Origin: Symsagittifera roscoffensis
Lineage: Eukaryota; Xenacoelomorpha; Acoela; Convolutidae
Reading direction: 5' to 3'
DNA: 64,000 nt
Assembly (NCBI RefSeq): GCF_963678635.1
Contig: NC_087068.1
Location: 34,851,436-34,915,435 of the forward strand
Shown here: piece after piece, positions 1 to 11,429 of the stretch
How the letters are laid out: every line of letters begins with the position of its first letter
How positions within the stretch are numbered: position 1 is the stretch's first letter
The notes under the pieces: generated by a model
Database searches by the model: none
Seen by the model: the letters and a program-made list of their open reading frames with translations, nothing else
What the model was told of the DNA's origin: nothing
Position numbers and translations under genes: made by a program

Positions 1-3000
1 TTCCTGAGCGTACAGCTGAAGCTCAAGAGCAGACAGCTACGCAACTTTCAGGGTTGATGGTGCTACAGTTGTCGGACGCTTTGATTTTTCTTTAATTGCT
101 TAGTTGAATGCTGCTCAGACAAAATTTTGAAAATTCTTAAATATCTTGAATTCTTAAACAACTCGTTTTAATCACTATTTTGAAACTTTTTTTGAGTTAA
201 TGCCTTGAATTAAAGCTTTGATGGCAAATTTTTGAGTTATTGCCTAGATGGCAAACTTGTTAATTAATTATAACTTTGAGAAAAAAAATTTAGTTTGTGA
301 GGTTTTGATTTTTTTACTCATTATCATAACCACAAAACAAGACCTTTTCTATTCTGTCTTCGAAATTGTTTTTTGTTTTTTCAAGATTTTTTCCACACAG
401 TCGACTAGCAAAAACGGTACCAATATCGAAGCGAAAACTTTTTTCTGGGTTGCGCCGTCTCCGCTTTGGTCTGAAAACTCGCGCTCTATCCACTGAAGGT
501 CGCGAAGAAAAGCTTCTTGAATACACCGCGTTTGCCTTGGTCTGGAAAGTCAGACCCAGATCTGGAAAGTCCGGAATGTCGTGCCGCGTCCAACTTGATC
601 TGGAAAATCGCGCCGCTTCTGCCTTGTCCGGAAAATATTTTTTCTGGGTTGCGCCGTCTCCTCTTTGGTCTGAAAACTCGCGCCCTATCCACCGACGGTC
701 GCAAGGAAAAGCTTCCTGAATGCACCGCGTTTGCCTTGGTCTGGAAAGTCAGACCAAGATCTGGAAAGTCCGGAATGTCGTGCCGCGTCCGACGTGATCT
801 GGAAAATTGCGCTGCCTCCGCCTTGTCCGGAAAATTGTGCCGCGATCAATAAGGGAGCAAAATCTGCACAGCAAAAGTTTCTGCCGAGATGTTTTAATTT
901 TTTATCTTACTTCCTGATCGTACAGCTGAAGCTCAAGAGCAGACAGCTACGCAACTTTCAGGGTTGATGGTGCTACAGTTATCGGACGCTTTGATTTTTC
1001 TTTAATTGCTTAGTTGAATGCTGCTCAGACAAAATTTTGAAAATTCTTAAATATCTTGAATTCTTAAACAACTCGTTTTAATCACTATTTTGAAACTTTT
1101 TTTTGAGTTAATGCCTTGAATTAATGCTTTTATGGCAAATTTTTGAGTTATTGCCTAGATGGCAAACTTGTTAATTATTTATAACTTTGAGAAAAAAAAT
1201 ATAGATTTGTGAGGTTTTGATTTTTTTTACTCATTATCATAACCACAAAACAAGACCTTTTCTATTCTGTCTTCGAAATTGTTTTTTGTTTTTTCAAGTT
1301 TTTTTCCACACAGTCGACTAGCAAAAACGGTACCAAAATTGAAGCGAAAACTTTTTTCTGGGTTGCGCCGTCTCCGCTTTGGTCTGAAAACTCGCGCTCT
1401 ATCCACCGAAGGTCGCGAGGAAAAGCTTCTTGAATGCACAGCGTTTGCCTTGGTCTGGAAAGTCAGACCAAGATCTGGAAAGTCCGGAATGTCGTGCCGC
1501 GTCCAACTTGATCTGGAAAATCGCGCCGCTTCTGCCTTGTCCGGAAAATATTTTTTCTGGGTTGCGCCGTCTCCGCTTTGGTCTGAAAACTCGCGCCCTA
1601 TCCACCGACGGTCGCAAGGAAAAGCTTCCTGAATGCACCGCGTTTGCCTTGGTCTGGAAAGTCAGACCAAGATCTGGAAAGTCCGGAATGTCGTGCCGCG
1701 TCCGACGTGATCTGGAAAATTGCGCTGCCTCCGCCTTGTCCGGAAAATTGTGCCGCGATCAATAAGGGAGCAAAATCTGCACAGCAAAAGTTTCTGCCGA
1801 GATGTTTTAATTTTTTATCTTACTTCCTGATCGTACAGCTGAAGCTCAAGAGCAGACAGCTACGCAACTTTCAGGGTTGATGGTGCTACAGTAATCGGAC
1901 GCTTTGATTTTTCTTTAATTGCTTAGTTGAATGCTGCTCAGACAAAATTTTGAAAATTCTTAAATATCTTGAATTCTTAAACAACTCGTTTTAATCACTA
2001 TTTTGAAACTTTTTTTTGAGTTAATGCCTTGAATTAATGCTTTCATGGCAAATTTTTGAGTTATTGCCTAGATGGCAAACTTGTTAATTATTTATAACTT
2101 TGAGAAAAAAAATATAGATTTGTGAGGTTTTGATTTTTTTTTACTCATTATCATAACCACAAAACAAGACCTTTTCTATTCTGTCTTCGAAATTGTTTTT
2201 TGTTTTTTCAAGTTTTTTTCCACACAGTCGACTAGCAAAAACGGTACCAAAATTGAAGCGAAAACTTTTTTCTGGGTTGCGCCGTCTCCGCTTTGGTCTG
2301 AAAACTCGCGCTCTATCCACCGAAGGTCGCGAGGAAAAGCTTCTTGAATGCACAGCGTTTGCCTTGGTCTGGAAAGTCAGACCAAGATCTGGAAAGTCCG
2401 GATTGTCGTGCCGCGTCCAACTTGATCTGGAAAATCGCGCCGCTTCTGCCTTGTCCGGAAATTTTTTTTTCTGGTTTGCGCCGTCTCCGCTTTGGTCTGA
2501 AAACTCGCGCCCTATCCACCGAAGGTCGCGAGGAAAAGCTTCCTGAATGCACCGCGTTTGCCTTGGTCTGGAAAGTCAGACCAAGATCTGGAAAGTCCGG
2601 AATGTCGTGCCGCGTCCGACTTGATCTGGAAAATTGCGCTGCCTCCGCCTTGTCCGGAAAATTGTGGCGCGATCAATAAGGGAGCAAAGTCTGCACAGCA
2701 AAATTTTCTGCCGAGATTTTTAAATTTTTCATCTCACTTCCTGATCGTACAGCTGAAGCTCAAGAATATACAGCTACGCAACTTTCAGGGTTGATGGTGC
2801 TACAGTTGTCGGACGCTTTGATTTTTCTTTAATTGCTTAGTTGAATGCTGCTCAGACAAAATTTTGAAAATTCTTAAATATCTTGAAATCTTAAACAACT
2901 CGTTTTAATCACTATTTTGAAACTTTTTTTTGAGTTTATGCCTTGAATTAATGCTTTGATGGCAAATTTTTGAGTTATTGCTTTGATGGCAAACTTGTTA

Positions 3001-6000
3001 ATTATTTATAACTTTGAGAAAAAAAATTTAGATTTGTGAGGTTTTGATTTTTTTTACTCATTGTCATAACCACAAAACAAGACCTTTTCTATTCTGTCTT
3101 CGAAATTGTTTTTTGTTTTTTCAAGTTTTTTTTCCACACAGTCGACTAGCAAAAACGGTACCGAAATCGAAGCGAAAACTTTTTTTTGGGTTGCGCCGTC
3201 TCCGCTTTGGTCTGAAAACTCGCGCTCTATCCACCGAAGGTCGCGAGGAAAAGCTTCTTGAATGCACCGCGTTTGCCTTGGTCTGGAAAATCAGACCAAG
3301 ATCTGGAAAGTCCGGAATGTCTTGCCGTGTCCGACTTGATCTGGAAAATCGCGCTGCCTCCGCCTTGTCCGGAAAATTGTGCCGCGATCAATTAGGGAGC
3401 AAAATCTGCACAGCAAAATTTTCTGCCGAGATGTTTTAATTTTTTATCTCACTTCCTGAGCGTACAGCTGAAGCTCAAGAGCAGACAGCTACGCAACTTT
3501 CAGGGTTGATGGTGCTACAGTTGTCGGACGCTTTGATTTTTTTTTAATTGCTTAGTTGAATGCTGTTCAGACAAAATTTTGAAAATTCTTAAACATCTTG
3601 AATTCTTAAACAACTCGTTTTAATCACTATTTTGAAACTTTATTTTGAGTTAATGCCTTGAATTAATGCTTTGATGGCAAATTTTTGAGTTATTACCTAG
3701 ATGGCAAACTTGTTAATTATTTATAACTTTGAGAAAAAAAAATTTAGATTTTTTGAGGTTTTGATTTTTTTTTACTCATTATCATAACCACAAAACAAGA
3801 CCTTTTCTATTCTGTCTTCGAAAATGTTTTTTGTTTTTTCAAGTTTTTTCCACACAGTCGACTAGCAAAAACGGTACCGAAATCGAAGCGAAAACTTTTT
3901 TCTGGGTTGCGCCGTCTCCGCTTTGGTCTGAAAACTCGCTCTCTATCCACCGAAGGTCGCGAGGAAAAGCTTCTTGAATGCACCGCGTTTGTCTTGGTCT
4001 GGAAAGTCAGACCAAGATCTGGAAAGTCCGGAATGTCGTGCCGCGTCTAATTTGATCTGGAAAATCGCGCCGCCTCTACCTTGTCCGGAAAATTGTGCCG
4101 CGGTCAATAAGGGAGCAAAATCTGCACAGCAAAATTTTCTGCCGAGATGTTTTAAATTATTATCTAAATTCCTGAGCGTGCAGCTGATGCTCAAGAGCAG
4201 ACAGCTACGCAACTTTCAGAGTTGATGGTGCTACATTTGTCGGACGCTTTGATTTTTCTTTAATTGCTTAGTTGAATGCTGCTCAGACAAAATTTCTTAA
4301 ATATCTTGATTTCTTCAACAACTCGTTTTAATCACTATTTTGAAACTTTTTTTTGAGTTAATGCCTTGAATTAATGCTTTGATGGCAAATTTTTGAGTTA
4401 TTGTTTAGATGGCAAACTTGTTAATTATTTATAACTTTGAGAAAAAAAAATTAGATTTGTGATGTTTTGATTTTTTTACTCATTGTCATAACCACAAAAC
4501 AAGACCTTTTCTATTCTGTCTTCGAAATTGTTTTTTGTTTTTTCAAGTTTTTTTTCCACACAGTCGACTAGCAAAAACGGTACCGAAATTGAAGCGAAAA
4601 ATTTTTTCTGGGTTGCGCCATCCCCGCTTTAGTCTGAAAACTCGCGCTCTATCCACCGAAGGTCGCGAGGAAAAGCTTCTTGAATGCACCGCGTTTGCCT
4701 TGGTCTGTAAAGTCAGACCAAGATCGGGAAATTCCGGAATGTCGTGCCGCGTCTAACTTGATCTGGAAAATCGCGCCGCCTCTGCCTTGTCCGGAAAATT
4801 GTGCCGCGATCAATAAGGGAGCAAAATCTGCACAGCAAAATTTTCTGCCGAGATGTTTTGAATTATTATCTCACTTCCTGAGCGTGCAGCTGATGCTCAA
4901 GAGCAGACAGCTACGCAACTTTCAGGATTGATGGTGCTACAATTGTCGGACGCTTTGATTTTTCTTTAATTGCTTAGTTGAATGCTGCTCAGACAAAATT
5001 TTGAAAATTCCTTATTATCTTGAATTCTTAAACAACTCGTTTTAATCACTATTTTGAAACTTTTTTTGAGTTAATGCCTTGAATTAATCCTTTGATGGCA
5101 AATTTTTGAGTTATTGCCTTGATGGCAAACTTGTTAATTATTTATAACTTTGAGAAAAAAAAATTTAGATTTGTAAGGTTTTGATTTTTTTTACTCATTA
5201 TCATAACCACAAAACAAGACCTTTTCTATTCTGTCTTCGAAATTGTTTTTTGTTTTTTCAAGTTTTTTTCCACGCATTCGACAGGCAAAAACGGTACCGA
5301 AATCGAAGCGAAAACTTTTTTCTGGGTTGCGCCGTATCCGCTTTGGTCTGAAAACTCGCGCTCTATCCACCGAAGGTCGCGAGGAAAAGCTTCTTGAATG
5401 CACCGCGTTTGCCTTGGTCTGGAAAGTCAGACCAAGATCTGGAAAGTCCGGAATGTCGTGCCGCGTCCAACTTGATCTGGAAAATTGCGCCGCCTCTGCC
5501 TTGTCCGGAAAACTTTTTTTCTGGGTTGCGCCGTCTCCGCTTTGGTCTGAAATCTCGCGCTCTATCCACCGAAGGTCGCGAGGGAAAGCTTCTTGAATGC
5601 ACCGCGTTTGCCTTGGTCTGGAAAGTCACACCTAAATCTGGAAAGTCCGGAATGTCTTGCCGCGTCCGACTTGATCTGGAAAATCGCGCTGCCTCCGCCT
5701 TGTCCGGAAAATTGTGCCGCGATCAATAAGGGAGCAAAATCTGCACAGCAAAAGTTTCTGCCGAGATGTTTTGAATTATTATCTCACTTCCTGAGCGTGC
5801 AGCTGATGCTCAAGAGCAGACAGCTACGCAACTTTCAGGATTGATGGTGCTACAATTGTCGGACGCTTTGATTTTTCTTTAATTGCTTAGTTGAATGCTG
5901 CTCAGACATAATTTTGAAAATTCTTAAACATCTTGAATTCTTAAACAACTCGTTTTAATCACACTTTGAAACTTTTCTTTGAGTTAATGCCTTGAATTAA

Positions 6001-6395
6001 TGCTTTGATGGCAAATTTTTGAGTTATTGCCTATATGGCAAACTTGTTAATTATTTATAACTTTGAGAAAAAAAATTTAGATTTGTGAGGTTTTGATTTT
6101 TTTTACTCATTATCATAACCACAAAACAAGACCTTTTCTATTCTGTCTTCGAAATTGTTTTTTGCTTTTTCAAGTTTTTTCCCACACAGTCGACTAGCAA
6201 AAACGGTACCGAAATCGAAGCGAAAACTTTTTTCTGGGTTGCGCCGTCTCCGCTTTGGTCTGAAAACTCGCGCTCTATCCACCGAAGGTCGCGAGGAAAA
6301 GCTTCTTGAATGCACCGCGTTTGCCTTGGTCTGGAAAGTCAGACCAAGATCTGGAAAGTCCGGAATGTCGTGCCGCGTCTAACTTGATCTGGAAA
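1..6395. repeat. Complex satellite with 0.71- and 0.91-kb units
   Basis: The anchor TTCCTGAGCGTACAGCTGAA, or a close variant, begins units at about 1, 911, 1824, 2738, 3453, 4169, 4875 and 5788. The spacings are therefore about 910, 913, 914, 715, 716, 706 and 913 bp. Each unit starts with an AT-rich spacer of about 400 bp, with runs such as TTTTGAAACTTTTTTTGAG, and ends with a GC-rich CpG-rich block containing GTCTGGAAAGTCAGACCAAG. The long and short classes differ by about 199 bp, because the GC-rich block is present twice in the long units (for example 445-640 and 641-840). Copies look highly similar, with scattered substitutions and one-base changes in homopolymers. Short open frames recur on both strands in every unit, but they follow from the repeat and carry no recognisable domain. 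The array runs off the left edge of the window. Confidence 0.95.
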
Positions 6396-8660
6396 ATTGC
6401 AACGCTTCCGCCTTGTCTGAAAAGTAATGCCGCGTGCCCATTGATTCGGAAAGTCGCGCCGCATCTGCCTTGGACTGAAAAGTCGCGCCATCTCCCTTTT
6501 GGTATGAAAGTCGCGCCGTCTCCCATTGGTCACGACAAGCGCGCCGCGTTCGCATTGGTCTGGAAAGTGGCGCCGTCTCCACCTTGGTCCGAGGAATTGT
6601 TTCTTGGTCGCGCCGTCTCTGCCTTGGTCTGGAAATTTGCGCCCCGTTCGCCTTGGTCTGGAAGGTGGGGTCAATCCCGCTTTGGTTTGGGAAGACGCGC
6701 CGTCTCCGCCTTGGTCCGGGAAGTCGCGCCGTCCCCACTTTGGTCTCGAAAGTCGCGCCGTCTCCGCCTTGGTCTGGAAAATTGCGCCGCGATCGCCTTG
6801 ATTTGGAAGGTGGGGCCGATCCAGCTTTTGTCTGGGAAATTGCACCGTCTTCGTTTTGGTCTGAAAAGCCCTGGGCACAAAATCTTGAAAGCCTGGAAAA
6901 GAGTCGCGCCAAGGATCATGACCCAAATTGCATAGCCGGACTCTTTTTCATTTTCTTCCGCCTGCAGTATTTTATATTTGAAGGTACTGAAATGAGAGAA
7001 AATTCTGTCTTCAAAGTTTTTTTTTGATTTTTCGGTTTTTTTTCCGCACAGTCGAATAGCGGAAACGGTACCGAAATCAAAGCTAAAAGTTTTTTCTTGG
7101 TCCCGCCGTCTCCGTGTTCGCCTGGAAACTCGCGCCGTATCCACCGAAGGGCACGCACGAGGAAATGTTTTTTGTTCGCACCGTGTCTGCCTTGGTCTGG
7201 AAAATCAGACCAAGATCTGGAAATTCTTGAAAGTCGCGCTGCCTCCGCCTTCTTCTGAAAGTCGTTCCGTCTCCACCCTGATCTGGAAAGTCGCGCCGCA
7301 TCCGCCTCGTTTCGAAAATCGGGCCGCGTGCCCTTTGTTTTGGAAAATCGCGCCGCAACTGCCATGGACTGGAAACTCGCGCCATCTCCCTTTTGGTTTG
7401 AAAGTCGCGCCGTCTCTCATTGGTCAAGAAAATCGCGCCGCGTTTGCTTTGGTCTGGAAAATTGCGGCGTCTCCATCTTGGTCCCGAGGAACTGTTTCTT
7501 GGTCGCGCAGTCTCCGCCTTGGTCTGGAAATTTGCGCCGCGTTCGCCTTGGTCTGGAAGGTGGGGCCGATCCCGCTTTGGTTTTGGAAGTCGCGCCGTCT
7601 CCGCTATGGTCGCGAAAGTCGTGCCGTCCCCACCTTGGTCTCGAAAGTTGCGCCGTCTCCGCTTTTGACTGGGAAATTGCACCGTCTTCGTCTTGGTCTG
7701 GAAAGCCTGGGCACAAAATCTGGAAAGCCTGGAAATGAGTCGCGCCAAGGATCAAGACCCAAATTGCATAGCCGGACTCTTTTTCATTTTCTTCCGCCTG
7801 CATTATTTTATATATAAAGTTACTGTTCTCTTTGTCCGAGTTAATGCCTTGATGGCAAAATTGTTCATCCTTTTTAACTTTGATGTAAAAATTTTACCTT
7901 TGTGATTTTTTATTTTTTACTCAATATCAATCAGTTAGCTCATATCCACAAAACAAGACCTTTTCTATTCTGTCTTCAATTTTTTTTTTTGGTTTTTCAG
8001 TTTTTTTCCGCACAGTCGACTCGCGGAAACGGTACCGAAACCAAAGCGAAAACTTTTTTCTGGGTCCTGCCTTCTCCGCTTTGTCTGGAAACTCGCACCG
8101 TATCCACCAAAGGTCGCAAGGAAATGCTTCTTGTTCGCACCGTGTCTGCCTTGGTCTGGAAAATCAGCCTAAGATCTGGAAACTCTGGAAAGTCGCGCCG
8201 CCTCCGTCTTCTACGGAAAGTCGTGCCGCGTCCGCTTTGATCTGGAAAGTCGCGCCGCTTCCACCTTGTCTGGAAAGTCGTGCCGCGTGCCCTCTGGTTT
8301 GGAAAGTTGCGCCGCAACTGCTTTGGACTGAAAAGTCGCGCCATGTCCCCTTTGGTCTGAAAGTCGCGCCGTCTCCCATTGGTCACGAAAACCGCGCCGC
8401 GTTTGCTTTGGTCTGGAAAGTCGCGCCGTCTCCACCGTGGTCCCGAGGAACTGTTTCTTGGTCGCGCCGTCTCCGCCTTGGTCTCGAAATGTGCGCCGCA
8501 ACCGCCTTGGTCTGGAAGGTGGGGCCGATCCCGCTTTTGTGCGGGAAATTGGACCGTCTTCGTCTTGGTCTAGAAAGCCTGGTCAAAAAATCTGGAAAGC
8601 CTGGAAATGAGTCGCCCCAAGGGTCGCGACGCATCTGGATTTAGACCCAAATTGCATAGT
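6376..8660. repeat. GC-rich 29-bp minisatellite in three blocks
   Basis: Degenerate 29-bp units of the form GTCGCGCCGTCTCCGCCTTG followed by GTCTGGAAA are stacked in three blocks, at about 6,376-6,930, 7,085-7,765 and 8,065-8,660. Successive GCGCC words, for example at 6726, 6755 and 6784 and at 7505, 7534 and 7563, are exactly 29 bases apart. Each block ends with a shared tail containing AAATTGCATAGCCGGACTC or a near copy. Blocks are separated by AT-rich spacers with the same order as those in the satellite to the left (the ACAAGACCTTTTCTATTCTG stretch, a T-rich tract, then GTCGA and GGTACC). Long open frames exist on both strands because the unit rarely makes stop codons. They are low-complexity and I do not treat them as genes. 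Confidence 0.93.
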
Positions 8661-9112
8661 CGGACTCTTTTCCTTTTCACCCCACCTGTAATTTTTTATG
8701 TTTGAAGTTACTGTTCACTTTGTCCGATTGTCATGAAAGTTTACATGCAGACTAATTAGGCCATGACAAACGTATTTTGTCTTCATTAATAAACTTGTAA
8801 AACCACTCGTTAGACCATGAACATGTATTAGTGAGTTGGGGGGGGGGGGGGGTTATTCATTGCTGTTAAGTAAAAAAATCGTAGTTATCTCTCACTGTTC
8901 GTTTCAGATCTGATTGAGAAAGGCCGGAAAAACTAAACGGGAGGAGCTGTTGATTTCACTTTCGGCACACACCTGAGGGGTCTAAAAACAAATTGCCAAT
9001 ATTTATTTAGACACGTGCTATAACAATTAAGTTGGAAACAAATCAATTTTTTTCTATTTAACATTAACCAATAGCCTAAGTAACCAATTTTAAACAACAA
9101 CTAAATTGAAAA
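8661..9112. other. Unique spacer with a G15 tract
   Basis: This non-repetitive AT-rich stretch lies between the 29-bp array and the 9,113 ORF. It contains an uninterrupted run of 15 G at 8,838-8,852. I see no gene, no clear TATA box and no RNA structure here. It would contain any promoter of the following ORF, but nothing diagnostic is visible. Confidence 0.6.
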
Positions 9113-9613
9113 ATGGCCGCACCTCCGCCTAAATGGTCACGAGGGAGTAAGTACCCTAATTTCTCGGCACCCATTGCGGGGCAAAAAGTCATTGGCACCA
9201 ATGCTACCAAAGATAAACAAATGCGAAATGCAATTTGGCAACTTTTCTGGCAGAAATCAGTTGAAGAACAGGTTGCTTGCTTCCAAGAGCGACCTTTATT
9301 GGGTATTTGGGTTACAAATGAAGTCGAACAGCGACCAGATTGTATTCGAGATCCAATAACTGGAGCGCCTATTCGAATGACGATTAAGTGCCGTTTCACT
9401 CGAGCCATGTATAAGAAGTTTCTTCAGGAGCTTAAAGACCCCTATCACACTGCAACTTCGTACAGGGAGTGCTATGGCCGCCGTGTCTCGGGCGACTGGT
9501 TTCAATACCAGTTTGAGGTTGGAAAAATTAGCGAAGAATCACGAGATCATCAGACCACCACGGAAGCTCATAACATGTTTCATCATTTCGTTGAGAAAAA
9601 AAACTGTTATTAG
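9113..9613 (+). CDS. Single-exon ORF, 166 aa, unknown function
   Basis: This open frame begins MAAPPPKWSRGSKY and ends at a TAG just after an EKKNCY tail. The start context AAAAATGG is favourable for eukaryotic initiation. Composition is normal for a soluble protein: mixed charged and aromatic residues, no signal peptide, no membrane segment and no internal repeat. A proline-rich N-terminus is followed by a predicted mixed alpha/beta body with conserved-looking stretches such as GIWVTNEVEQRPDC and DPITGAPIRMTIKCRFTRAM. I do not recognise the family. It lies alone between two large arrays, with no other coding exon visible on either side. It could be a single-exon gene, an exon of a longer gene, a retrogene or a cargo ORF of a mobile element. 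It is the least repeat-like and most protein-like short ORF in the first 20 kb. Confidence 0.5.
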   Translation: MAAPPPKWSRGSKYPNFSAPIAGQKVIGTNATKDKQMRNAIWQLFWQKSVEEQVACFQERPLLGIWVTNEVEQRPDCIRDPITGAPIRMTIKCRFTRAMYKKFLQELKDPYHTATSYRECYGRRVSGDWFQYQFEVGKISEESRDHQTTTEAHNMFHHFVEKKNCY

Positions 9614-10080
9614 TTTGGTGCTATATTTTGCTTGCCAGATCTAACAACTAAAACAAAGTAATCACAAGTCTTCGAGTCTGAGTGTCTGCCCATACCGAGA
9701 AATTTCTTTACTTCTGAACTGAAATATTTTACATCTAATCTAATTTCTGGTCACAAAATCTTTTTGAAATGTTTAATTGAAGCATGGATTTTCTCATAAC
9801 TCTTTATTTCTCATCTTAATTCTGATCAGAAATTGGCTAAATGTAGACCATTTCTAGCAAAAATTTTCCCCTGCAGAGTCTCGAAACCCTGACCTGTCTG
9901 TTAATTTGCATTGTATTGCTACTGTTATTATGTAATACTCAAAGCATGATTATCTTGTGTTTAAGCAGTGAACTGATTTCTCGTTACTTCTTTCCACAAA
10001 CTGTTTCTGCACAGAAAAAAAACGAGAAAACTAGGCTACATAATCTATAAAAAATTTCTACCAAGAAAAACAGCCTTTGT
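9614..10080. other. AT-rich 3' flank, nothing recognised
   Basis: Unique AT-rich sequence between the ORF stop and the G/T-rich array. No perfect AATAAA signal lies close downstream of the stop. I see no RNA gene and no repeat. Confidence 0.5.
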
Positions 10081-10185
10081 TGGGTACGGGTGGGTGTCTG
10101 TGGTTCTGTCTATCTATGTGTCTGTGTGCATGTGTGTCGGCGCACTGCAAGTCGGTTTGTAGGTCTCTGTAGGTGTCTCTGTAGG

Positions 10186-10385
10186 NNNNNNNNNNNNNNN
10201 NNNNNNNNNNNNNNNNNNNNNNNNNNNNNNNNNNNNNNNNNNNNNNNNNNNNNNNNNNNNNNNNNNNNNNNNNNNNNNNNNNNNNNNNNNNNNNNNNNNN
10301 NNNNNNNNNNNNNNNNNNNNNNNNNNNNNNNNNNNNNNNNNNNNNNNNNNNNNNNNNNNNNNNNNNNNNNNNNNNNNNNNNNNNN
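10186..10385. other. Assembly gap, 200 N
   Basis: Exactly 200 N inside the G/T-rich array. The round number suggests a placeholder gap, so the true array length is unknown. Any open frame running through it is not supported. Confidence 0.97.
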
Positions 10386-11429
10386 TAAGTCTGTGTATCT
10401 GTAGGTCCGTGCGTCTGGGTATCTGTGAGTCTGTGTTTACGTGTGTCTTTGTGTCAGCCTGTCTGCGTGTCTGCGTGACTGTGTGTCGGTGTGTCTTCGA
10501 GTCTGTGTGTCTATGTGCCAGTAAGTGTGAGTGTCTGTGTTTCTGTGTGTCTGGATATCTGTGACTCTGTCTGTCTGTATGTCTATGTGTCAGCCTGTCT
10601 GAATGTCTGCGTGACTGGGTGTCTGTATGTCCGTGTGTCCGGGTGTATGTGTGTCTGTGTGTCTCTGTGTCAGCCTATCAGCGTGTCTGCATGACTGTGT
10701 GTCGGCGTGTCTTCGAGTCTGTGTTTCTATGGGCCTGTAAGTTTGTGTGTCAATGTTTCTGTGTGTCTGTGTGTACGTGGGTCTGTAGGTCAACGTGTCT
10801 GCGTGACTGTGTATCTGTGTGACTGTGTGTCTGGATGTATCTGTGTCGATGTGTCTATGTGCATGTGTGTCTATATGCATGTCTGTCTGAGTAGCGGTAA
10901 GTCTGTGTATCTGTAGGTCCGTGCGTCTGGGTATCTGTGAGTCTGTGTGTACGTGTGTCTTTGTGTCAGCCTGTCTGCGTGTCTGCGTGACTGTGTGTCG
11001 GTGTGTCTTCGAGTATGTGTGTCTATGTGCCAGTAAGTGTGAGTGTCTGTGTTTCTATGTGTCTGTATGTCTGTGTGTCAGCCTGTCTGCATGTCTGCGT
11101 GACTGGGTGTCTGTATGTCCGTGTGTCTGAATGTCTGTGTGTCGATGTGTCTATGTGTCTGTGTGTCTTTATGTCTGTATGTCTGAGTGACTGTAAGTCT
11201 GTGTATCCGTAAATCCGTGTGTCTGGGTTTCTCTGTGTCTGCGTGTATGTGTGTCTGTGTTTCAGCCTGTCTGCGTGTCTGCATGACTATTTGTCTGTGT
11301 GTCTGGTTCTGTGTGTCTGTCTGTCTGTGTCTGTCTGTGTGTCTGTATGTCTGTATGTCTGTGTGTCGGTGTGTCTAAGTGCATGTGTGTCTTTATGTCT
11401 GTATGTCTCAGTGGCTGTAAGTCTGTGTA

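Noticed and set aside
314-6382. Recurring 70-130 aa frames on both strands in each satellite unit
   Set aside because: They repeat with the unit, occur on both strands at once, and carry no domain. They follow from the stop-poor GC-rich block.
6306-8644. Long overlapping frames of 150-220 aa on both strands (Trp/Ser/Pro-rich or Arg-rich)
   Set aside because: Translations of the 29-bp repeat. Open frames on both strands over the same DNA are expected for a stop-poor repeat.
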